From: Streptomyces glomeratus
Lineage (GTDB): Bacteria; Actinomycetota; Actinomycetes; Streptomycetales; Streptomycetaceae
Length of the DNA: 64,000 nt
Direction of reading: 5' to 3'
Assembly (NCBI RefSeq): GCF_021462825.1
Contig: NZ_JAKEEB010000027.1
Coordinates: 1 to 64,000, forward strand
Both the position numbers and the translations under genes were made by a program. Below the pieces are notes generated by a model that saw only the letters and a list, made by a program, of their open reading frames with translations, made no database searches and was not told where the DNA came from. Positions 58,240 to 64,000 of the stretch are shown one piece after another. Within the stretch, counting starts at the first letter, position 1; each line of letters starts with the position of its first letter.

Positions 58240-58635
58240 CGAGACCCATTGCCGCCCGGCTTTCGAAAGGGACCGAACTGCCGGTCGAATTTTCCGGGTC
58301 GAGTGCGCCGGAGGGCGCGGAATTAGGCGCCCGGACGCTGTTGACTGACTTTCTGTCAATACAGCCCCGCCGCACCGGAAACGGAAAGCGAGGGACTCTC
58401 TTGTTCGCCCTCGGCGACCTATGGAAAAGTGTCACCGTCGGCGCGCGGATCATTCTCCTCACCGCTGCGCATCCGGCGTTGTCGTGCGCCGTCCGCTGCA
58501 ACCGGTGGTGTCTCGGGCGGTTGTTCGACACGTCGGAAAATTCCGATGGACACGTCCTGCGTGCAGCCGGCCGGGCGGTGCCTTCATTGGTACGGACTAA
58601 AGAAGTGTCTGCGTGGGTTCTGGAGGAACGTGAAC
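58240..58635. other. intergenic region upstream of the sigma/lectin fusion gene
   Basis: 396 bases without a gene-like ORF, clearly AT-richer than the flanks. It contains TTGAC-N9-GTCAA (58341-58359), a short inverted repeat, and several AT-rich patches that probably hold promoters. A long leader of this kind suggests complex control of the downstream gene. Confidence 0.5.
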
Positions 58636-60600
58636 GTGAAAGACGGGAGTCGGCGTAATTTGCCGAACTCCCTCCCGTCGTACGGCGCGACGGACGAACA
58701 GCTCGCCGCCGAGCTGAAGAAGTCCGCGGGCAAGAGGCCCGTGCACCATCCGGTCGGCGAGTTGCTCGGCCGTCACTGGGAGGCCGCCTTCTCCTACGCC
58801 CGGCTGTGCACCGACGGGGCTCATCCCGCCGGAATGCTCACCACGGCAGCTTTCACCCGGCTCTTCGAGGACTCCGCGCGGCAGGGCGGACCCACGGCCG
58901 CCTGGCGGCCCCAATTGCTCGTCGCCGTCCGCCGTCTCGCGGCGGAATGGGACACCGACCACCGACGCGCCCTCCTGCACCGCGCACTGCGCTCCGACCC
59001 CGGCGGCGGCGAGCGCGCCGCGGCACGGCTGTCGCCCCCCGAGACCCGGCGGCTCGTGTCGCTTGCCTTCCAGCGGCTCCCCGAACCAGCCCGGTGTCTG
59101 CTGTGGCACGCCGAGGTCGAACGGGAGGAACCCGCTCTCCCCGCCGCCCTGTTGGGCATCGATCCCGCAGACGCCGTGGTACGGCTGGACCGGGCGCGCG
59201 AGCAGATACGTGAGGCGTGCCTGGACGTCCACCGCGAGTCCGCCCCCGACGAGGAGTGCCGCCGCTACGCCCGGCTGCTGGACGTCTCCCTGCGCCGGTC
59301 GGACGACATCCTCGATCCCGATCTGCACCGCCACATGGACGGCTGCACGCACTGCCACCACGCCGCTGAGCAACTGGAGGGCTTCCACCGGCGCCTCCCG
59401 CTGCTCCTGGCGGAGGGTGTGCTCGGCTGGGGCGCGCAGGCCTACCTGGAGACCAAGACCACGCCCGTCGAGGTGACCGAGGCGCCGGCGGCCCCCGTGA
59501 AGCCCCTCGTCGGAGGCGAGCCGCTGATCGACCCGGCCGACGCACGCCCGCGGGCGACGCCCGTGGAGGTCACGGCTCCCAACGACCCGGCCGGCCCCGG
59601 CCATCGGGACACCACCGCGACGGACGCCAGGGGCGGCGGCCGCTCCGCGAGCGCCGTGCCGACCGCGGCGGGCCCGCGCCCCACCGCCGCGCACAAGGCC
59701 CCCCGCCGCTCGCCGCAGCGTCGCCAACTCGCCTTCGCCGCGGCCGCGGTGGGTGCGCTCGTCCTCGTCCCGCTGGCCGTGTGGTCCGGGACCCGGTCGG
59801 CTGGGGGCGCCGCCACCGGCACGGGCACACCGTCCGGTGAGCCCAGCCCGGCAGGGACGAGCCACTCCGGATCGCCCTCCCTGATCGGCACCGCCGCCGA
59901 TGTGCCCACCGGCGCCTTCGAGGGCTGGCTGCGCAACGAGGACAGCGGCCTGTGCATCGGCCTCGACAAGGACAAGGCGGTCGTCGGCGCCGAGGCCCTG
60001 CTCATCTCCTGCGCGCCCACGCCCACCCAGCAGTGGGCGTACGGCAGCGACGGGCTGCTGCGCAGCGCCGCCGCGCCCGGGCTGTGCCTCGACTCCCACC
60101 TCGGCTACTCGGTGCAACTCGCCGCCTGCGCAGGGGCCTCGGAGCCCGGGGCGGAGAACGTCCGTTACGACTTCACCCTCCAGGGCGCGCTCGTCCCGCG
60201 CTGGAACCAGGACCTGGCCCTGACCCCCGCCTCCTCCGACCGGGACGCGGGACTCGTACTCAAGCCGCGGACGCGCGGCCACACCCAGCGCTGGCATGCG
60301 GACACCTCGAACGCGCCGCGGATGGCGACGGCCGACGGGGGAGCCGAGGAGTTGTCGAGGGCTCCGGCGGCCCGCGGCGCCGGGCCGTCCCGCTCGGCGG
60401 CCCCGGCGAGCGGGAGCGCGCCGGGGCCGGCTCCCACCTGGTCGACGCGGGCGCGGCCCACGGACGGGCCGTCCTCCCCGAAGGCGGGCGGCTGTCCGGG
60501 CCGGTACTGTCCGCCGGGCGACCAAGACGCCCAGGACGGGCACAGTGACTGGGGCGGACACGAGGGCCGGGGTCCGTCCGGGGCTCGCGGCGGCCACTGA
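58636..60600 (+). CDS. membrane-spanning fusion: sigma-like helices, anti-sigma-type zinc finger, transmembrane helix and extracellular ricin-type lectin
   Basis: 654 residues from GTG 58636 (GGAGG upstream; GTG 58630 also in frame). The first 200 residues are helical and resemble a degenerate ECF sigma region 2/4 (HHPVGELLGRHWEAAFSYARLCTDG, LAFQRLPEPARCLLWHAEVE, ALLGIDPADAVVRLDRAREQIREACLDVHRE). A zinc-finger motif follows, HRHMDGCTHCHHAAEQL (H...CxxC, about residue 233), as in anti-sigma factors. After a Pro/Thr linker comes one membrane helix (RRQLAFAAAAVGALVLVPLAVWSG, about 362-385), then a ricin-B domain (WLRNEDSGLCIGLDKD, CAPTPTQQWAYGSDGLL, about 428-555) and a disordered tail. I infer an outside lectin sensing glycans with a cytosolic regulatory head. 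Confidence 0.75.
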   Translation: MKDGSRRNLPNSLPSYGATDEQLAAELKKSAGKRPVHHPVGELLGRHWEAAFSYARLCTDGAHPAGMLTTAAFTRLFEDSARQGGPTAAWRPQLLVAVRRLAAEWDTDHRRALLHRALRSDPGGGERAAARLSPPETRRLVSLAFQRLPEPARCLLWHAEVEREEPALPAALLGIDPADAVVRLDRAREQIREACLDVHRESAPDEECRRYARLLDVSLRRSDDILDPDLHRHMDGCTHCHHAAEQLEGFHRRLPLLLAEGVLGWGAQAYLETKTTPVEVTEAPAAPVKPLVGGEPLIDPADARPRATPVEVTAPNDPAGPGHRDTTATDARGGGRSASAVPTAAGPRPTAAHKAPRRSPQRRQLAFAAAAVGALVLVPLAVWSGTRSAGGAATGTGTPSGEPSPAGTSHSGSPSLIGTAADVPTGAFEGWLRNEDSGLCIGLDKDKAVVGAEALLISCAPTPTQQWAYGSDGLLRSAAAPGLCLDSHLGYSVQLAACAGASEPGAENVRYDFTLQGALVPRWNQDLALTPASSDRDAGLVLKPRTRGHTQRWHADTSNAPRMATADGGAEELSRAPAARGAGPSRSAAPASGSAPGPAPTWSTRARPTDGPSSPKAGGCPGRYCPPGDQDAQDGHSDWGGHEGRGPSGARGGH

Positions 60601-60618
60601 CCGGGACCGGCCGCGGCC

Positions 60619-63003
60619 TCACTCCAGCAGGTTCAGCTCGGCCCAGATCGTCTTGCCCTCGGCGGTGTGGCGGCTGCCCCAGCGTTGGGCGAGCTGGGCC
60701 ACCAGGAGCAGACCTCGGCCGCCCTCGTCGAACGTCCGGGCCCGGCGCAGATGCGGGGCGGTGGGGCTGCCGTCGGACACCTCGCAGATCAGCGTGGCGG
60801 CGTCATGGATCAGCCGGAGCCGGATCGGATGCTCGCCGTATCGGAGGGCATTGGTGACCAGCTCGCTGACCACCAGCTCGGCCGTGAACGTCACATCGCT
60901 CAGCCGCCACATCTCCAGTTGCCCCACGACCTCCTTGCGGACCGTCGCCACCAGCGCCGGATCGGCGCCGATCTCCCAGGTCTCCACCTGTGAGGCGGGC
61001 AGCCCGTGCGCGCGGGCGAGCAGCAGGGCCACGTCGTCCGGGACACCGCCCGGGGGAAGCAGCGCGTTCAGGATCCGGTCACAGGCCTCGTCCAGCGAAA
61101 CCGGACCGGCCGCGCATTCGTCGAGGACCGAGCAGAGCAGCCGGTGGTTCGTGTCGATGTCACGCTGACGGCTCTCGATCAACCCGTCGGTGTACAGGCC
61201 GAGCACCGTACCCTCGGTCAGGTTGATCTCCATCGACTCGAACGGCAGCCCGCCGAGCCCCAGGGGCGGCCCGCCGGGCAGCTCGATCTGCCGTGCCGTC
61301 CCGCCCGGCGGCACCATCAACGGGGCGGGATGGCCCGCCCGCGCCAGCGTGCACCGGCGCGAGACCGGGTCGTACACCGCGTACAGACAGGTGGCGCCCA
61401 CCTCACCGGTCGTGCCCTCGAGCCCCCCTTCCTGGGACATGCGTATGACGAGATCGTCGAGATGGGTGAGCAGCTCCTCCGGTGCCAGATCGATGTCGGC
61501 GAGCGTACGCACGGCGGTGCGCAGCCGCCCCATGGTGGCGGAGGCCTGGACACCGTGCCCGACCACGTCACCGACGACCATGGCCATCCGCAGTCCCGAC
61601 AGCGGGATCACGTCGAACCAGTCGCCGCCCACACCGGCGCGGGCCGCGGGCAGATAGCGGTAGGCGGTGTCCAGCGCCGCGGTGTACGGCAGTTTGCGCG
61701 GCAGCAGACTGCGCTGGAGGGCGAGCGCCGTCTCGCGCTCGCGGCCGAACCGCCGCGCATTGTCGATGCAGACGGCGGCCCGCGCCGTGATCTCCTCGGC
61801 GATCAGCACGTCGTCCGGCGTGAACGGCTCCTGACGCCGGAATCGTCGCAGCACGACCACTCCGAATCGCCCGCCGCGGGCGCGGATGGGAACCGACATC
61901 GTGGAGTGCACACCGAGTTCACGGACGCGTTCGCCCCGGGCCCGGTCCCATTCGAGCCACTCGGTGAGCGAGGTGGCGAGGTCCGTCGCGACCATCGTCC
62001 GGCCCGCCACCAGGGAGGACGCCTGCGGCGATGAGGCGGGGTACAGGCCCACCCGGCCGGGCTCGATCAGCGCCTCGGGGGAGCCGGGAGTGATCGACCG
62101 GTGGGCGGCGCGGCGCAGCGTGACCGGCGCGGTGACCGAGGAGGGCCCCGGACGGCCCTCGTCGTCCGGCGGGTCCAGCAGATCGACGCTGACGAAGTCG
62201 GCGAGCCGGGGCACGCACACATCGGCCAGCTCCTGCGCCGTGCGTATGACGTCGAGGGTGGTCCCGATACGGATGCTGGCCTCGTTGACCAACTGCAGCC
62301 GCTCCCTGGCCAGAAACTGGTCGGTGAAGTCGTGTGCGGTCATGCACACCCCGCGCATCCGGCCGCCGCCGTCGGCGAGCGGGGCGAACCGCGCGAGCCA
62401 GGCATGTGTCCGGCCCTCGGCCCCGCTGCGCAGATACGTCTGCACATCCCGCCTCCGGCCGCTCTCCAGCACTTCGCGGGCCTGGAACTCCAGTTCCTCG
62501 CTCTCGGGCCTGCCGACGATCTCCGCGAGCCGCAGACCCCGGATGCGCTCCTGCGGAAGACCGACCAGCTCGGCCATCGCCTGGTTGCAGGCGTACAGCC
62601 TCAGGTCCTCGTCGTAGACCGCGAGGGCGCAGGGCGAGCAGGTCAGCGCCGCCCGTATCAGCGCGTCGTCCCCCGGGTGGCGGCCCGAGTCGCCGACGGG
62701 AGTGACGACCAGCCATGCCTCACCCTGGGCGTGCTGACGGCGGTGGGCGAGCAGCCACACCGGCAGGGCGCGGCCGTCGCGGTGGCGCAGCTCGACCGTG
62801 CCGCTCCAGCGGGTGCCGTCCGGTTCGGGCCGCGGTACCGGACTGCCGGGGACGAGCAGCTCAGCGGCGGGGCGGCCCTCGACCTCCTCGGGCGCATAGC
62901 CCAGCAGTCGGCCCGCGTGCTCGTTCCAGTGCACCAGGACGCCGTTCCCGTCGATGACTGCCCGAGCCGTGGCGGCTTCGCCGGGCGGATGCACCGGGCT
63001 CAT
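60619..63003 (-). CDS. SpoIIE-type PP2C phosphatase with PAS, GAF and HATPase domains (paralogue)
   Basis: 794 residues from ATG 63003 (GGGGAG upstream). Same layout as the gene at 51360: PAS (RAVIDGNGVLVHWNEHAGRLLGYAPEEVEG), second PAS (CSPCALAVYDEDLRLYACNQAMAEL), GAF (NEASIRIGTTLDVIRTAQELADVCV), PP2C (GVGGDWFDVIPLSGLRMAMVVGDVVGHG at about 455-480; PDDVALLLAR) and HATPase (AELVVSELVTNALRYG at about 705; DEGGRGLLLVAQLAQRWG). Metal-binding Asp residues are present in both PP2C motifs. The two proteins are clear paralogues on opposite strands 7 kb apart. The gene follows tail to tail the sigma/lectin fusion. Confidence 0.93.
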   Translation of the reverse strand: MSPVHPPGEAATARAVIDGNGVLVHWNEHAGRLLGYAPEEVEGRPAAELLVPGSPVPRPEPDGTRWSGTVELRHRDGRALPVWLLAHRRQHAQGEAWLVVTPVGDSGRHPGDDALIRAALTCSPCALAVYDEDLRLYACNQAMAELVGLPQERIRGLRLAEIVGRPESEELEFQAREVLESGRRRDVQTYLRSGAEGRTHAWLARFAPLADGGGRMRGVCMTAHDFTDQFLARERLQLVNEASIRIGTTLDVIRTAQELADVCVPRLADFVSVDLLDPPDDEGRPGPSSVTAPVTLRRAAHRSITPGSPEALIEPGRVGLYPASSPQASSLVAGRTMVATDLATSLTEWLEWDRARGERVRELGVHSTMSVPIRARGGRFGVVVLRRFRRQEPFTPDDVLIAEEITARAAVCIDNARRFGRERETALALQRSLLPRKLPYTAALDTAYRYLPAARAGVGGDWFDVIPLSGLRMAMVVGDVVGHGVQASATMGRLRTAVRTLADIDLAPEELLTHLDDLVIRMSQEGGLEGTTGEVGATCLYAVYDPVSRRCTLARAGHPAPLMVPPGGTARQIELPGGPPLGLGGLPFESMEINLTEGTVLGLYTDGLIESRQRDIDTNHRLLCSVLDECAAGPVSLDEACDRILNALLPPGGVPDDVALLLARAHGLPASQVETWEIGADPALVATVRKEVVGQLEMWRLSDVTFTAELVVSELVTNALRYGEHPIRLRLIHDAATLICEVSDGSPTAPHLRRARTFDEGGRGLLLVAQLAQRWGSRHTAEGKTIWAELNLLE

Positions 63004-63218
63004 CGCCACTCCCCTGCGCACACTCTCGGTGAACAAGCACGTCACTCGTGTTCCAGCCTAGACCGTGGCCGGATTCCGTACCCCCGAAGCCGGTGGCCGG
63101 AGGGATCCGGTCCGGCCGCCGGACCGCGGGTCGGCGGGCGGTGGGCTCTTCACCCGGCTTCGGTACCTCTCACATCCCGCTCCCACCTGCGTGTATTTAC
63201 CCGGGAGTACCCGGACGG

Positions 63219-63224
63219 TACCGT
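63219..63224 (+). promoter_or_regulatory. -10 box TACCGT for a leaderless transcript
   Basis: TACCGT ends 7 bases before ATG 63232 and there is no ribosome binding site upstream, the same layout as for four other genes here. Confidence 0.45.
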
Positions 63225-63231
63225 GTGGGTC

Positions 63232-63477
63232 ATGCCAGCCCTCAACGTGGAGTTCAGTGACCGGGAGCTCGAGGACCTGCGACAGATCGCCAAGGAACGC
63301 GGTACGTCGATGAAGGCCCTGGTGCGTGAGGCCGCCGCGGCCGACATCGCGCGGCACCGGGCCCTTCAGGAGGGCGCCGAGGCCTTCCGCCGGTTCTTCG
63401 CCGGGCACGCGGACGAGTTCGCTGCGGCCTTCCCCGAGGACGAGCCGCACACCAAGGACGAGGGGCGGGGCGCCTGA
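63232..63477 (+). CDS. ribbon-helix-helix (CopG/Arc-like) antitoxin
   Basis: 81 residues: MPALNVEFSDRELEDLRQIAKERGTSMKALVREAAAADIARHRALQEG is a ribbon-helix-helix DNA-binding start, and the tail (FRRFFAGHADEFAAAFPEDEPHTKDEGRGA) is the flexible part that wraps the toxin. It lies 3 bases before the Doc-like toxin gene, the usual order of a toxin-antitoxin operon, and would also repress the promoter. Confidence 0.87.
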   Translation: MPALNVEFSDRELEDLRQIAKERGTSMKALVREAAAADIARHRALQEGAEAFRRFFAGHADEFAAAFPEDEPHTKDEGRGA

Positions 63478-63480
63478 CCG

Positions 63481-63858
63481 ATGGCCTCCGTCCTCCATAT
63501 CGACGTGCCCTGGCTGCTCCAGCGCCATGAAGAGGTCCTTCCGGACCAGCCGGTGATCAACGACTTCTCCGCGCTGGTCGCGGCGGTCGCCCGGCACCGT
63601 GTCGACCCGCCCCGCCTCGGTGTGAACTCCGACCCGGCCTGGCGCGCGGCAGCCCTGTTGCACACGCTGGCGCTGCTCAAGCCGCTGCCGTCGGCGAACG
63701 CACGCTTCGCCTGTGCCACGGCGGTCGCGTACATGTTCGTCAGCGGCGTCGGCATCGACCCGCCGTACGGCGCCCTGGTCGACCTCACGCGCGACCTCAT
63801 CTCCGGAAAGACCGACGTCTACAAGGCGGCGGACCGGCTGCGGTCCTGGCAGATCTGA
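63481..63858 (+). CDS. Doc/Fic-family toxin-like protein with degenerate catalytic motif
   Basis: 125 residues: VLHIDVPWLLQRHEEVLPDQPVINDFSALVAAVARHRVD, then LLHTLALLKPLPSANARFACATAVAYMFVSG and DLISGKTDVYKAADRLRSW. The fold and the antitoxin next door fit the Doc (death on curing) group. The Fic motif HPFxDGNKR reads KPLPSANAR here, so the catalytic His and the Asp are missing; only the Asn and Arg remain. It could be an inactive relic, a binding protein, or an enzyme with another mechanism. ATG 63481 lies 3 bases after the antitoxin stop. Confidence 0.75.
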   Translation: MASVLHIDVPWLLQRHEEVLPDQPVINDFSALVAAVARHRVDPPRLGVNSDPAWRAAALLHTLALLKPLPSANARFACATAVAYMFVSGVGIDPPYGALVDLTRDLISGKTDVYKAADRLRSWQI

Positions 63859-64000
63859 CGGGGCGAGGCCGTTACCGGGCCAGGGGGCTGGCGTCACATG
63901 GGGCGCCGGAAATGCCGCAGGGTACGCGGGTTGCGCCGAACCCCTTGCCGACCTGAGGAGTTGGGCTGGCGCCCGACGTCTTTCAGTCGGTACGGATGTA
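63859..64000. other. right edge of the window, no feature recognised
   Basis: 142 bases without a recognisable gene, hairpin or repeat. A promoter for a gene starting beyond the edge may lie here. Confidence 0.4.

Noticed and set aside
1-64000. tRNA or rRNA genes, insertion sequences, integrases or phage genes
   Set aside because: No cloverleaf, rRNA motif, transposase, integrase or terminal inverted repeat was seen on reading both strands; short tRNA genes could be missed without a covariance model.

Overview
The window is a stretch of chromosome from a high-GC filamentous actinomycete, almost certainly Streptomyces. The reasons are: GC at nearly every third codon position, frequent GTG and TTG starts, several promoters placed for leaderless transcripts, a DmdR/IdeR-type iron box, a SigB/SigF-family sigma factor, SpoIIE-type phosphatases and STAS antagonists, a Tat-targeted lactonase, a sortase-type LAETG surface protein, UdgX, and small actinobacterial proteins such as DUF5999 and DUF4235. 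I see no rRNA, tRNA, CRISPR array, phage genes or insertion sequence.

Layout. 1-468: 3' end of a glycogen branching enzyme. 0.8-2.9 kb: SigB-type sigma factor, the DNA-repair protein UdgX and a small protein. 3.0-6.5 kb: OpuC-type quaternary-amine ABC importer (two permeases and a binding lipoprotein on +, the ATPase on -). 6.5-9.5 kb: lutABC for L-lactate oxidation. 9.6-14.2 kb: truncated SDR, LacI regulator, S33 peptidase, remnant of a PIG-L deacetylase, ECF41-like sigma factor. 14.2-16.5 kb: DUF5999, a TIGR03086 protein, and an ArsR regulator with two SRPBCC proteins. 16.5-21.6 kb: pentapeptide protein, CYP102-like P450 with its TetR, iron-box-controlled DUF2470 protein, frameshifted Tat lactonase. 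21.7-25.3 kb: uncharacterised protein, FUSC-type membrane protein, FBP zinc protein, small coiled-coil protein. 25.5-27.4 kb: ROK regulator followed by a minisatellite. 27.5-33.2 kb: SDR, HAD phosphatase with a PHP/HhH protein, GH16 glucanase, VanZ protein. 33.4-37.8 kb: compact Mrp-like antiporter operon and a DUF4230 protein. 38.0-42.0 kb: PRPP synthetase, LAETG-anchored DUF1996 surface protein, STAS antagonist. 42.0-50.5 kb: oxidoreductase/GlxA-type regulator pair, DUF1304/TetR operon, amidohydrolase, VOC protein, DUF4235, glutathionyl-hydroquinone-reductase-like GST, CDF transporter, DUF3291. 50.5-57.6 kb: MerR regulator, SpoIIE phosphatase, F420-type reductase, LysE exporter, P450-ferredoxin pair, TetR. 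57.7-64 kb: flavoprotein, a sigma-like/zinc-finger/lectin fusion, a second SpoIIE phosphatase, and an antitoxin/degenerate Doc-Fic pair.

How the parts work together. The window is accessory and regulatory in character: many short divergent regulator-target pairs, at least seven with a clear inverted repeat between or in front of the genes. Parts of a partner-switching stress network are scattered through it (SigB-type sigma, STAS antagonist, two SpoIIE phosphatases with built-in anti-sigma-like ATPase domains). Three genes look damaged: the SDR at 9.6 kb has lost its C-terminus and catalytic Tyr, the lactonase has a one-base frameshift, and a PIG-L remnant sits in front of the ECF sigma factor. 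The least conventional items are the sigma/zinc-finger/transmembrane/ricin-lectin fusion at 58.6 kb, the Doc-like toxin whose Fic motif lacks His, the Mrp operon without a MrpA channel module, and an Arg-rich 35-codon ORF that shares a GTGA junction with the LysE exporter.
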